41,358 bases of DNA, from positions 1 to 41,358 of the forward strand of contig RGPT01000008.1 in the NCBI GenBank assembly GCA_010032545.1. Direction: 5' to 3'. Source of the stretch: Alphaproteobacteria bacterium (GTDB lineage: Bacteria > Pseudomonadota > Alphaproteobacteria > Reyranellales > Reyranellaceae). Positions 29,394-39,719 of the stretch are shown here, piece by piece (within the stretch, counting starts at the first letter, position 1; each line of letters starts with the position of its first letter). Under the pieces are notes generated by a model. That model was given only the letters and a program-made list of their open reading frames with translations. It made no database searches and was not told where the DNA came from. The position numbers and the translations under genes were made by a program.

Positions 29394-30620
29394 TCAGCCC
29401 TTGATGAACGGGCACTTGCCGTCCTTGATCGGCCGGTACGCTTCGTTGCCGGGCACAGTGGCGAGCAGCTTGTAGATGTCGTCCTTGCTCTTCGACTCCG
29501 CCGGCGACTTCACCTGGAACAGGTACATGTCGCGCTCGACACGGCCGTCCTCGCGCAGCTTGCCGTTCTTGGTCATGACGTCGTTGATCGGAATCTCGCG
29601 CATCTTGGCCATCACCGCCTTGGCGTCGTCGGTGCCGGCGGCCTGCACTGCCTTGAGGTAATGCAGCGTCGAGCTGTAGGAGCCGGCGGTCAGCATGCTG
29701 GGGATTTTGTCGCGCTTGGCGCGGAAGCGCTTGGTCCAGGCGCGCGTCTCGTCGTTGAGATCCCAATAGAAGGCCTCGGTCAGCACCAGGCCCTGCGCCA
29801 CCGGCAGGGTCAGCGCCACGACGTCGGTCGAGAAGACGAGAAGTCCGGCCAGCCGTTGGCCGCCCTTGACGATGCCGAACTCGCCGGCCTGCTTGATCGA
29901 GTTGATCGTATCCTGGCCGGCGTTGGCGAGGCCGATGATCTTTGCTTTCGAGGCCTGGGCCTGCAGCAGGAACGAGGAGAAGTCCTGCGTGCTGAGCGGA
30001 TGCTTGACGCCGCCCACCACCTTGCCGCCCGACGCATTGACGATCGCCGTCACGTCGCGCTCCAGGGCATGGCCGAAGGCGTAGTCGGCCGTGAGGAAGT
30101 ACCAGGAATCGCCGCCGCCCTTGACGACGGCCGAGCCGGTCACCTTGGCGAGTGCGTAGGTGTCGTAGACCCAGTGTGCGCCGGTTTCCGAGCAGGCCGG
30201 GCCCGTCAGGTCAGCCGTGGCGGCACCCGTCACGATGTCGATCATCCCCTTTTCCTGGGAAATCTTCCGCACCGCGAGGGCCACCGAGGAGGTCCCGAGT
30301 CCGGTGATCATCTTGACGCCATCGACGTCGTACCATTTGCGCGCAATGCCCGCGCCGACGTCGGGCTTGGTCTGGTGGTCGGCCGACACGATTTCGATCG
30401 GGCGGCCAAGGACCTTGCCGCCGAAATCGTCGACCGCCATCTGGGCGGCCTCGACTCCCCCGAGGGTGAGGTCGCCGTAGACGCCGGAGAAGCCCTCCAT
30501 GACGCCGATCCGCAGGGGCGCCGGCGCTTGGGCCTGCGCCATGGTGGCAAGGCCGATGGCGGCCAGGCCGACAACGGCGGCAGCCGCGCCGGCAACCCGG
30601 ACAGTGGTTCCAAATCTCAT
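29394..30620 (-). CDS. ABC transporter substrate-binding protein (LivK-like / periplasmic binding family)
   Basis: Signal peptide; APLRIGVMEGFSGVYGDLTLGGVEAAQMAVDDFGGKVLGRPIEIVSADHQTKPDVGAGIARKW. Confidence 0.93.
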   Translation of the reverse strand: MRFGTTVRVAGAAAAVVGLAAIGLATMAQAQAPAPLRIGVMEGFSGVYGDLTLGGVEAAQMAVDDFGGKVLGRPIEIVSADHQTKPDVGAGIARKWYDVDGVKMITGLGTSSVALAVRKISQEKGMIDIVTGAATADLTGPACSETGAHWVYDTYALAKVTGSAVVKGGGDSWYFLTADYAFGHALERDVTAIVNASGGKVVGGVKHPLSTQDFSSFLLQAQASKAKIIGLANAGQDTINSIKQAGEFGIVKGGQRLAGLLVFSTDVVALTLPVAQGLVLTEAFYWDLNDETRAWTKRFRAKRDKIPSMLTAGSYSSTLHYLKAVQAAGTDDAKAVMAKMREIPINDVMTKNGKLREDGRVERDMYLFQVKSPAESKSKDDIYKLLATVPGNEAYRPIKDGKCPFIKG

Positions 30621-30760
30621 ACTCTGATTCCTCCCAAGACGACGCTCCCCGTCGCGAGGGCGAAATCTAGCCGCCGGGCGGGCATGACGCCAGTGCCGGG
30701 ACGCCAGTGCTGGACAGCGGCGCCAACCTTCGATTTATTCGCCACACCGCAGGGGGGCGG

Positions 30761-31511
30761 ATGGCCGAAGAAAACATTATTCTCGAGGCGAGTGGACTGA
30801 CGAAGGAGTTCAAGGGCTTCGTCGCCGTGAAGAACGTCGATCTGCGCATCCGGCGCCACACGATCCATGCCCTGATCGGGCCGAATGGCGCCGGCAAGAC
30901 GACCTGCTTCAACCTGCTCACCCATTTCCTCACCCCAACCGCGGGGCAGATCCGCTTCAACGGCCGCAGCATCACGGGCAGTTCGCCGGCGGCGATCGCC
31001 CGCATGGGGCTGGCACGGTCTTTCCAGATTTCTGCGGTGTTCCCTCATCTTTCCGTGCGGGAGAACGTTCGCGTGGCGCTCCAGCGCAAGCTCGGCAATT
31101 CTTTCCACTTCTGGCGTTCCGAGCGGGTGCTCGACCGGCTCGACGCCCGCGCCCTGGAACTGGTGGAGGCGGTAGGCCTCTCGGCGTTCGCCGAGTTCCA
31201 GGCCGTCGATCTGCCTTATGGCCGTAAGCGGGCGCTCGAGATTGCCACGACCCTGGCGCTGGACCCGGAGATGATGCTTCTCGACGAACCCATGGCGGGC
31301 CTGGGCCAGGAAGACATCAAGCGCATCGCGGCCCTGATCCGTGCCGTTGCCAAGGACCGCACCGTTCTGATGGTCGAGCACAACATGTCCGTCGTTGCCG
31401 ATCTGTCGGATACCATCACGGTGCTGGCCCGCGGCGAGGTCCTGGCGGAAGGCCCTTACGCCACGGTCTCGAAGAACCCTTTGGTGGTCGAGGCCTATGT
31501 CGGGACCGGTC

Positions 31512-31519
<8 letters not shown>
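30761..31519 (+). CDS. livG: ABC transporter ATP-binding protein (LivG-like)
   Basis: MAEENIILEASGLTKEFKGFVAVKNVDL, GPNGAGKTTCFNLLTHFL, MMLLDEPMAGLG. Confidence 0.93.
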
Positions 31520-32216
<697 letters not shown>

Positions 32217-32221
32217 GCGCC

Positions 32222-33103
32222 ATGTTCGAACTTTTAGGCATCCCACCCCAGGCACTGTTCGGCCAGCTTCTGCTCGGCCTTATCAACGGCGCCTTCTACG
32301 CGATGCTGAGCCTCGGCCTCGCGGTGATCTTCGGCATGCTGAACGTCATCAACTTCACGCACGGCGCGCAATACATGATGGGCGCCTTTGCGGCCTGGCT
32401 GATGCTGACCCAGCTCGACATCCCGTTCTGGGCGGCGCTCGTCCTGTCGCCCCTGGTCGTCGCGCTCTTCGGCATCCTTCTGGAGAAGGTGATGCTGAAG
32501 CGCATCTACCATCTCGACCATCTCTATGGTTTCCTGCTCACCTTCGGTCTTGCCCTGATCATCGAGGGCTCGTTCCAGTGGAAATGGGGCTCGTCCGGCG
32601 CGCCTTATCCAAGTCCCATTCCCGGCGGCACCAACCTCGGCTTCATGTACATGCCGAATTATCGCGCCTTCGTGGTGGTGGCCGCCCTCGTGATTTGTCT
32701 TGCCACCTGGTACGGCATCGAGCGTACCAAGTTCGGCGCCTACCTGCGCGCGGCGACGGAAAATCCGACGCTGGTGCGTGCCTTCGGCATCAACGTGCCG
32801 CGGCTGATTACGCTCACCTACGGCCTGGGTGTCGGGCTGGCCGCGCTGGCCGGCGTCCTTGCGGCACCGATCCAGCAGGTCTCGGCTTTGATGGGTACCA
32901 ACCTGGTGCTGGTCGTCTTCGCCGTCGTCGTCATCGGCGGCATGGGGTCGATCATGGGGTCGATCGTCACCGGTTTCGGGCTAGGCCTGGTCGAGGGTCT
33001 GACCAAGGTATTCTACCCGCCGGCCTCCAATACCGTGATCTTCGTCGTCATGGCGATCGTTCTGCTGGTCAAGCCGGCCGGGCTGTTCGGACAGTCCAAA
33101 TGA
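32222..33103 (+). CDS. livH: ABC transporter permease (LivH-like)
   Basis: LLLGLINGAFYAMLSLGLAVIFGMLNVINFTHGAQYMMGAFAAW. Confidence 0.93.
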   Translation: MFELLGIPPQALFGQLLLGLINGAFYAMLSLGLAVIFGMLNVINFTHGAQYMMGAFAAWLMLTQLDIPFWAALVLSPLVVALFGILLEKVMLKRIYHLDHLYGFLLTFGLALIIEGSFQWKWGSSGAPYPSPIPGGTNLGFMYMPNYRAFVVVAALVICLATWYGIERTKFGAYLRAATENPTLVRAFGINVPRLITLTYGLGVGLAALAGVLAAPIQQVSALMGTNLVLVVFAVVVIGGMGSIMGSIVTGFGLGLVEGLTKVFYPPASNTVIFVVMAIVLLVKPAGLFGQSK

Positions 33104-34032
33104 CCAGCCAGCGCAACATCGCCGTCTTCTTGATCGCCTTGGCGCTGATCGCGCCGTGGTTCGCCTATCCGGTGTTCCTGATGAAGGCGTTGTGCTTCGC
33201 GCTGTTCGCCTGCGCCTTCAACCTCCTGCTCGGCTATGCCGGCCTGATGAGCTTCGGCCACGCGATGTTCTTCGGCATGGCTGGCTACTTCTACGGCCAC
33301 GTCGTGAAAGCCTGGGACTTGCCGCCGGAACTCGGGCTGCTGGCCGGCGTCGCCGGCGCCGCCGCGCTCGGCCTGGTCACCGGCGCGCTGGCGATCCGTC
33401 GCCAGGGGATCTATTTTGCCATGATCACGCTGGCGTTCGCGCAGATGGTCTATTTCTTCTGCGTCCAGGCGCCCTTCACCGGGGGCGAGGACGGCCTGCA
33501 GGGTATTGCCCGCAAGCCGCTGCTCGGTGGCCTGATCCCGATCAAGGACGACCGCGTCCTGTATTATGTCGTTCTCGCCATCTTTCTGTTCGGCTACGTC
33601 GCCATCTACCGCTTCATCCATTCGCCCTTCGGCCAGGTGCTGAAGGCGATCCGCGACAACGAGCAGCGCGCCGTGTCGCTGGGCTACGAGGCCGATCGCT
33701 ACAAGCTGCTGGCCTTCGTGCTGTCGGCGGCGCTTGCCGGCCTCGCCGGCGCCACCAAGGCAATGGTGATGCAGTTCGCCACGCTGACCGACGTAAGCGC
33801 CGCGATGTCGGGTGAAGTCGTGCTGATGGCGCTGGTCGGCGGCCTCGGCACGATCATCGGTCCGGTGGTCGGCGCCTTCATCATCATCACCATGCAGAAC
33901 TACCTCGCGGCAACAGGTGAGTTCGTGCTGGTCATCCAGGGCGTGATCTTCGTGGTCATCGTCATGGCCTTCCGCAAGGGGCTGGTCGGCGAACTCACCG
34001 ATTGGTGGAAGTCTCGCCGCTCCGCCGGCTGA
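33100..34032 (+). CDS. livM: ABC transporter permease (LivM-like)
   Basis: MTSQRNIAVFLIALALIAPWFAYPVFLMKALCFALFACAFNLLLGYAGLMSFGHAMFFG; ATGA overlap with livH. Confidence 0.93.
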   Translation: MTSQRNIAVFLIALALIAPWFAYPVFLMKALCFALFACAFNLLLGYAGLMSFGHAMFFGMAGYFYGHVVKAWDLPPELGLLAGVAGAAALGLVTGALAIRRQGIYFAMITLAFAQMVYFFCVQAPFTGGEDGLQGIARKPLLGGLIPIKDDRVLYYVVLAIFLFGYVAIYRFIHSPFGQVLKAIRDNEQRAVSLGYEADRYKLLAFVLSAALAGLAGATKAMVMQFATLTDVSAAMSGEVVLMALVGGLGTIIGPVVGAFIIITMQNYLAATGEFVLVIQGVIFVVIVMAFRKGLVGELTDWWKSRRSAG

Positions 34033-34035
34033 TCC

Positions 34036-35136
34036 ATGGCCATGCGCAGGAGAGGGATTTGGCGGCTGGTCCCTGTGGCGGGCCTTGCCATTGCCATAGC
34101 CCTGACCGTCGGAGGCCATGGTCCTCTGCCGCCGGGCCTTCCGGCGCTGCTGGCAGCCGTGGGGTTTGCGGTGCTGATCGCGGCGGTGTTCTCGTCCATC
34201 CACCACGCCGATGTCATTGCCCACCGTCTGGGCGAGCCGTACGGGACCCTGGTCCTGACCGTCGCGGTGACCGTGATCGAGCTGGCGCTGATCCTGTCCA
34301 TCATGCTGGCGGGCGAGGGCCAGCCGACCCTGGCGCGCGAGACGGTGTTTTCGGTGATCATGGTGGTCTGCAACGGCGTGGTCGGTCTCTGCCTCATCGT
34401 CGGCGGCTTGCGCTACGGCGAGCAGGGCTTTCGCCTGCCGGGGACCAGTGCCTATCTCGTAGTTCTGATGCCGCTCGCCTCGTTGGCACTTCTTCTGCCG
34501 ACCTACACGACCAGCATTCCGGGACCGTTCTACTCACCCCTCCAGCTGGGCTTCGTCAGCCTGGTGACGCTTATTCTCTACGGTGTTTTCCTCTACGTTC
34601 AGACGGTGCGCCACCGCGACTACTTTCTGTCCGACACCGGCGACGGCACTGCCGACGAGATCGGCGTGGGCGGGCCGACCGCATATCAGTTCTGGGAGAG
34701 TGTCGGGCTTCTCCTGGCGGCGCTGGCCGCCGTGGTTCTGCTGGCCAAGAGATTCGCCGGCAGCGTCGAGACGGCGGTCCAGGCCGTGGGCGCGCCCGTC
34801 GAAGCCGTGGGGCTTCTGGTCGCCTTGCTGGTGTTGCTGCCCGAGGTCCTGGCCGCCCTGCGGGCGGCCAGGCGCAACGAACTGCAGAAGAGCCTCAATC
34901 TCGCCCTTGGATCGTCCCTGGCCACGATCGGCCTCACGATTCCTGCCGTCAGCGTGCTGGCGCTCACTCTGGGGCAGCCGCTGGAGCTCGGCATCGACAT
35001 GCGCGATACGGTGCTCCTGGCGCTGACCTTTGCCGTCAGCCTCGTGACCTTCGGCGGCGGCCGGACCAACATTCTGCCAGGCTTTGTCCATCTGGTGCTG
35101 TTCGCCACTTTCGTGTTTCTGATCTTTGTTCCGTGA
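34036..35136 (+). CDS. Calcium/cation:proton antiporter (y4hA/ChaA-like)
   Basis: HRLGEPYGTLVLTVAVTVIELALILSIML, LVALLVLLPEVLAALRAARRNELQKSLNLALGSSLATIGLTIPAV, GGGRTNILPGFVHLVLF. Confidence 0.88.
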   Translation: MAMRRRGIWRLVPVAGLAIAIALTVGGHGPLPPGLPALLAAVGFAVLIAAVFSSIHHADVIAHRLGEPYGTLVLTVAVTVIELALILSIMLAGEGQPTLARETVFSVIMVVCNGVVGLCLIVGGLRYGEQGFRLPGTSAYLVVLMPLASLALLLPTYTTSIPGPFYSPLQLGFVSLVTLILYGVFLYVQTVRHRDYFLSDTGDGTADEIGVGGPTAYQFWESVGLLLAALAAVVLLAKRFAGSVETAVQAVGAPVEAVGLLVALLVLLPEVLAALRAARRNELQKSLNLALGSSLATIGLTIPAVSVLALTLGQPLELGIDMRDTVLLALTFAVSLVTFGGGRTNILPGFVHLVLFATFVFLIFVP

Positions 35137-35215
35137 CGCCGGGAAGGGCGGCGGCCTTGCCCGCCGCCGCCTTTCGGGCGAAGAACGGCTGAACCAACCG
35201 GGGGAGATGCCTGCC

Positions 35216-35950
35216 ATGACCGAGAGCGTCGACGATCGGATCTTTGCCGAACTGCGCAAGATCGACACGCCCACCATCACCAACGTGGTGGCGACGTACC
35301 CGAAAAATCCGCTGTGCCTCGGCCTCTACAATCCGTGGACCGAGAACTGGTACACCGACACCTCGATCCGCTGCATCTATCCCGAGATGGGCGCGATCGT
35401 GGGCCACGCCGTGACCTGCGTCTACGGCCTGCCGGATCCGAACTATGCCGGACGGCTTTCCTTCATGGACGTGATCGATGCGCTCGATGCCATGAAGAAG
35501 CCGACCATTCTCGTCATCCAGCAGAAGTGGCCGCCCGAGCTGATGGCCAAGGCGGGTCTCGCCGGCGAGATGATGATCAGCTCGATGATGGCGGTGGGCT
35601 GCGTCGGCATGCTGTCGAACGGCCCGTCGCGCGATGTCGATGCCATCCGCAGGCTCAACTTCCAGCTCCTGCTGGGCGGCGTCACCGCCGGCCACGGCGA
35701 GATGGCGGTGCAATCGGTCAACGTGCCGGTCTCAGTCGGGGGCATGGACGTGGCACCGGGTGATCTCATTCACATGGACGAGAACGGGGCGGTGAAATTC
35801 CCGCCGCAGCATGCCGCCGCGGTCGTCAAGAATGCCCGCGCCATGCTCGACGACGAGGCTGCCAGGCTCGTGCTGCTGCGCAAGGCCAGGACGGCCGCCG
35901 AAGTGCGCGCGGCCTCGTCGGGCGGCGCCTACACGCCGAAGAAGGGATAA
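35216..35950 (+). CDS. RraA family protein / dimethylmenaquinone methyltransferase-like aldolase
   Basis: ELRKIDTPTITNVVATYP, AKAGLAGEMMISSMMAVGCVGMLSNGPSRDVDAIRRL, VAPGDLIHMDENGAVKFP. Confidence 0.85.
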   Translation: MTESVDDRIFAELRKIDTPTITNVVATYPKNPLCLGLYNPWTENWYTDTSIRCIYPEMGAIVGHAVTCVYGLPDPNYAGRLSFMDVIDALDAMKKPTILVIQQKWPPELMAKAGLAGEMMISSMMAVGCVGMLSNGPSRDVDAIRRLNFQLLLGGVTAGHGEMAVQSVNVPVSVGGMDVAPGDLIHMDENGAVKFPPQHAAAVVKNARAMLDDEAARLVLLRKARTAAEVRAASSGGAYTPKKG

Positions 35951-35953
35951 GGC

Positions 35954-38107
35954 TTGTCCATCGGCAGCGACGGCGCCGCCGTTTCCGGGCGCCCCGCCTC
36001 TGACCGCCCCGCACGTTGGGGGTTGGGGGCCAGGCTCTTTGCGATCCTGACCCTGCTGGGGGCCGTTGCCGTCCTCGTCACAGGCATCCTGGGCTACGTC
36101 CGGGCGCGCGACGCGCTGGAGTTGGCGATCTACAACCAGCTGACGACGGCGCGCGAGATCAAGGCCCGCCAGGTCGAGACCTACTTCCGGAACATCAACG
36201 CCGAGCTGCGCCTTCTCGCCACCTCCAAGATGGTGGTCGAGTCGACGCGCGAGTTCCGCGCCGCCTTCAACGAGCTCGACCGCGAACCCCTGGCCGACGA
36301 GATGCGGCAGAAGGTGAGCGACTGGTACGGCGCGCACTTCCTGCCGGAGATCAGCCGCGTGCTCGGCAAGGAACCGCCGCTGGCCGACTACCTGCCCGTC
36401 GGTTCCGGTGCCACTTACCTCCAGTACCACTACATCGTGGCCAACCCGCATACCGCCGAGCGGCGCCGCCTGCTCGACGACGCCGGCGACGGCAGCCGCT
36501 ACAGCAGGCTGCACGCCACCTATCACCCGCTGATGCGCGGCGCCGCCACGATACTGGGCTTCGACGACTTCATGATTGCCGACGCCAAGTCGGGCCGCCT
36601 GATCTACGCCGTCGACAAGGAGGTGGATTTCGCCACCTCCACCCAGAGCGGGCCTTATCGCAACACCAATGTCGCCGCCGCCGTCGCCCGCTGCGCCGGA
36701 TCGGCCGATCGGTCGGCGGTTTGCCTGGAAGACTTCGCGCTGTACACGCCGGCCGGCGACGACCCGACGGCCTTCATGGCGGCCCCCGTGATCGACGAGG
36801 GCGTGGTGATCGGGGTTCTGATCGCGCAACTGTCGGACCATGAGATCGACAGGGTGGTGACCGGCGACCGGCGCTGGTCTCACGAAGGCTTCGGCGCCAC
36901 CGGGGAGGCCTATCTCGTCGGCGCCGACCATCTGCTGAGGTCGGCCCCACGGGCCTTCTACGAGAATCGCGACCTCTACTTCGCGAACCTGAAAGCGGTC
37001 GGCACGTCGGACGCGGAGATCGATGCGATACGTCGCTTCGATACGCCGATCCTGCTCCAGCGCATCGACACCAAGGCCAGCCGGTCGGCCCTGGCGGGCG
37101 TCGAGGGGACCGGCGAAATCGTCGGCTGGCGCGGTGTGCCGACGCTGGCGTCCTGGGGGCCGCTCGCCATCCCGGGGCTCAAATGGGTGCTGATCGCCAA
37201 GATCGACAGCGCCGAGGCCTTCGCACCGGTCTACCGGCTGCGACAGGAACTGGCGATCGTGGGTGGCCTGGCGTTGCTGGTGGTGATCGCGACCAGCGGC
37301 TGGCTGTCACGCGCCCTGCTCGGGCCGCTGCGCGACCTGACCGCCGGCGTACAGCGCTTCGCTGCCGGCGACTACGGCGCCCAAGTACCGGTCCGCAGCC
37401 GCGACGAGATCGGCCAGCTCTGTGTCACCTTCAACGGCATGGTCGACGAGCTGCGTGAGAAGAACACCGTGATCGAGGGCAAGAACCGCGAGAACGAGGA
37501 GCTGCTCCTCAATGTCCTGCCGGCACCGATTGCCAACCGGCTGCGCGGCGGCGAGCAGGGCATCGCCGACGGCTTCGCCGAGGTTACCGTCGCCTTCGCC
37601 GATCTCGTGGGCTTCACCGCGCTGTCGTCGGAGATGCCGCCGCAGGAAGTCGTGACGCTGCTCAACGGCCTGTTTTCGCGCTTCGACGTGGCGGCCCAGG
37701 AACTCGGCATCGAGAAGATCAAGACCGTCGGCGACGCCTACATGGCGGTCTGCGGCTTGCCCGTGCACGTCCCCAACCATGCCGAGCGCATGGTGCGCAT
37801 GGCGATCCGCATGGTCCACATCACGCGCGAACACGCGCTGGAAAACCAGGTCAACATGAAGCTGCGCATCGGCATCAACAGCGGCCCGGTTGTCGCGGGC
37901 GTCATCGGCAGAAGCAAGTACATCTACGATCTGTGGGGTGACACCGTGAACCTCGCCAGCCGCATGGAATCGGGCGGGATCCCCGATGCAGTTCAGGTTA
38001 CGCGTCCTGTCTACGAAAAATTGCAGGATCTCTTTGTCTTCGAGGCGCGCGGCTCGATCGAGGTCAAGGGCAAGGGAAGCGTCGAGGCCTGGCTGCTCAG
38101 GCTTTAG
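35954..38107 (+). CDS. Transmembrane adenylate cyclase (class III) with extracytoplasmic sensor and HAMP domain
   Basis: TTG start; two TM regions flank a ~390-aa sensor; HAMP LLGPLRDLTAGVQRFAAGDYGAQVPVRSRDEIGQL; cyclase VAFADLVGFTALSSEM..IKTVGDAYMAVCG..YDLWGDTVNLASRM. Confidence 0.93.
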   Translation: MSIGSDGAAVSGRPASDRPARWGLGARLFAILTLLGAVAVLVTGILGYVRARDALELAIYNQLTTAREIKARQVETYFRNINAELRLLATSKMVVESTREFRAAFNELDREPLADEMRQKVSDWYGAHFLPEISRVLGKEPPLADYLPVGSGATYLQYHYIVANPHTAERRRLLDDAGDGSRYSRLHATYHPLMRGAATILGFDDFMIADAKSGRLIYAVDKEVDFATSTQSGPYRNTNVAAAVARCAGSADRSAVCLEDFALYTPAGDDPTAFMAAPVIDEGVVIGVLIAQLSDHEIDRVVTGDRRWSHEGFGATGEAYLVGADHLLRSAPRAFYENRDLYFANLKAVGTSDAEIDAIRRFDTPILLQRIDTKASRSALAGVEGTGEIVGWRGVPTLASWGPLAIPGLKWVLIAKIDSAEAFAPVYRLRQELAIVGGLALLVVIATSGWLSRALLGPLRDLTAGVQRFAAGDYGAQVPVRSRDEIGQLCVTFNGMVDELREKNTVIEGKNRENEELLLNVLPAPIANRLRGGEQGIADGFAEVTVAFADLVGFTALSSEMPPQEVVTLLNGLFSRFDVAAQELGIEKIKTVGDAYMAVCGLPVHVPNHAERMVRMAIRMVHITREHALENQVNMKLRIGINSGPVVAGVIGRSKYIYDLWGDTVNLASRMESGGIPDAVQVTRPVYEKLQDLFVFEARGSIEVKGKGSVEAWLLRL

Positions 38108-38192
38108 GATTCATGATGACGCACCGCCCTTGTCGGCCATCGGCCGTTCGCCCACATTGAGAGGCCAAAAGCCCGAGTAGTGGAGACCATTC

Positions 38193-38372
38193 GTGCCCGA
38201 CCAAGCCGCCAAGATCGAGCTCGCCGACATGATGATCAGGAAGGCGGGGCTTATTCGTACCGTACGCGACGAACTGGCCAAGCAGGGGGTGGTCTACTGG
38301 GTCGGCTTGACCGAGATTCTCGACGCCATCGAGCGGGCGCGCGGCGAGGAGCCCGGAAAGGATGCTGCGTGA
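38193..38372 (+). CDS. Small hypothetical protein (59 aa), GTG start
   Basis: VPDQAAKIELADMMIRKAGLIRTVRDELAKQGVVYWVGLTEILDAIERARGEEPGKDAA*; stop overlaps next start (GTGA); absent from the supplied ORF track. Confidence 0.5.
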   Translation: MPDQAAKIELADMMIRKAGLIRTVRDELAKQGVVYWVGLTEILDAIERARGEEPGKDAA

Positions 38373-38719
38373 CGCCAGGCGAACTCATCCTAGTCTACCT
38401 CGCCTGCGGGGCGGCGACCTTGCCGCTCAGCATCGTGGCGCTGCGGTTTTTTGTGTCGCTGTCGGCCACCAATGGCGAAACACCCCAGGTCGATGGCGTG
38501 TTCGATCGCGCCATCGCTGTGACGGTCTTTCTGTGGATCGTGGGCGGCATGGCCTTCTACTTCGTTTCCGCGCACATCGAGCGCCGGAAGCCGTGCAGTG
38601 AACAGCGCACCAATCAGTTGACGGCCGAGTGCCGCCGGGAGCTTGGCGCCGCCAATGCGCCGGCGGATGTCGATCGCGAGATCGCCCAGGTCATCGCGTA
38701 CGTGACGTCGGGCAGCTAG
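38369..38719 (+). CDS. Small membrane protein (about 116 aa), GTG start
   Basis: VTPGELILVYLACGAATLPLSIVALRFFVSL...AIAVTVFLWIVGGMAFYFVSAHIERRKPCSE, two TM helices; GTGA overlap with upstream ORF. Confidence 0.6.
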   Translation: MTPGELILVYLACGAATLPLSIVALRFFVSLSATNGETPQVDGVFDRAIAVTVFLWIVGGMAFYFVSAHIERRKPCSEQRTNQLTAECRRELGAANAPADVDREIAQVIAYVTSGS

Positions 38720-38731
38720 GATGCCGCGCGG

Positions 38732-39118
38732 CTAGTTCGCCCCATCCCCGCGGGCCAGCAGGACATAGCGCGCGGCCTTGCTGTCGTTGTCCTTCAGGAT
38801 CGCCGCCGTCACCCTGGGGTCATGGAACGGGTTCGTCAGGGCGATGAGCTTGTCGGTCTCGGGCATGCAGGACAGCGCAACCGCCCGGGCAATGGCGGCC
38901 ACGTCCGACTCGCCGCTGACGGAGGGGGCGGCATTCCTGGCGAGGCAGGCGTCGCGCGCTTCGTATGCCTGTTCGATCCGCCCCGACAGTCTCGGGTCGC
39001 TGTAGCCCGCGCCTTTGAAGACGGAAGCCGAATGGCAGGCGCCCAGCGACAGGGCGAGGACAGCCAGCACGGCTGACGTCGTCACGGTGCTGGGCAGCGA
39101 CGGTCTCCGGAAATTCAT
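38732..39118 (-). CDS. Putative lipoprotein, hypothetical family, paralog 1
   Basis: VLAVLALSLGACHSASVFKGAGYSDPRLSGRIEQAYEARDACLARNAAP; lipobox LGAC. Confidence 0.7.
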   Translation of the reverse strand: MNFRRPSLPSTVTTSAVLAVLALSLGACHSASVFKGAGYSDPRLSGRIEQAYEARDACLARNAAPSVSGESDVAAIARAVALSCMPETDKLIALTNPFHDPRVTAAILKDNDSKAARYVLLARGDGAN

Positions 39119-39471
39119 GGTTGTGCCCTCAGTACAAGCTGCGCGGCCTTCCGTTCGGTGTCGCCGCGAATCGCTTCGGCGACCTTCGGATCCCTGTCGA
39201 GGTTGGTGGCGGCAATGAGGCGGTCTGTTTCGGATGCGCAGGCCAGCGAAACCGCCTTGGCGACGCTGGCAACGTCTGCATTGGCACTTTCGGCGGGCAC
39301 GGCATTCCTGGCCAGACAGGCGTCGCGCGCCTGGTAGAGTTCCTTGATCCGAGCGGTCCTGATCGGATTGCTGTATTGGTTGCCTTCGAAAACGTAGTCC
39401 CGGCTGCAGGCCACCGAGGACAAGGCGAGCACGGCCACCGTGCCCCGCATTGACAGTCTCAACAGTTTCAT
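39115..39471 (-). CDS. Putative secreted/lipoprotein, hypothetical family, paralog 2
   Basis: MKLLRLSMRGTVAVLALSSVACSRDYVFEGNQYSNPIRTARIKELYQARDACLARNAVP; internal start of ORF 39115..39657; ATGA overlap with paralog 1. Confidence 0.7.
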   Translation of the reverse strand: MKLLRLSMRGTVAVLALSSVACSRDYVFEGNQYSNPIRTARIKELYQARDACLARNAVPAESANADVASVAKAVSLACASETDRLIAATNLDRDPKVAEAIRGDTERKAAQLVLRAQP

Positions 39472-39517
39472 CCCCAGCCTACTCACGCTCGTTCCTGGAT
39501 CACGGTCCTTGAAAAGC

Positions 39518-39565
39518 TGGCGGACCCGGCGAGATTCGAACTCACGACCTCTGCCTTCCGAGGGC
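39518..39565 (-). other. 3' fragment of a tRNA (probably tRNA-Arg), candidate att site of the adjacent integrase
   Basis: Reverse complement TGCCCTCGGAAGGCAGAGGTCGTGAGTTCGAATCTCGCCGGGTCCGCCA: anticodon-stem 3' half, T-arm (GTGAG-TTCGAAT-CTCGC), acceptor 3' strand and CCA; no D-arm or 5' acceptor adjacent. Confidence 0.85.
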
Positions 39566-39719
39566 AATTCCTTGGGCGTACTTTGATTTGCTTGAGTTCG
39601 TATATCGTCCAAAAATCCACTATTTACGGCTATTTTAGATTGTTTTGATTTGCGCATCTTTGTCTTGAATTGCTGATTCTTGCTACCTATCTGTTACCTA
39701 GGTAGGTGGCGGAGGCGTC

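Noticed and set aside
39518-39600. Intact tRNA gene
   Set aside because: Only the 3' half is present; the adjacent sequence (aattccttgggcgtactttg...) lacks a D-arm and 5' acceptor strand.
39115-39657. Extended N-terminus of the lipoprotein paralog 2 ORF (MRKSKQSKIAVNSGFLDD...)
   Set aside because: The upstream part crosses the tRNA fragment/att site; the internal start at 39471 gives a proper signal sequence instead.
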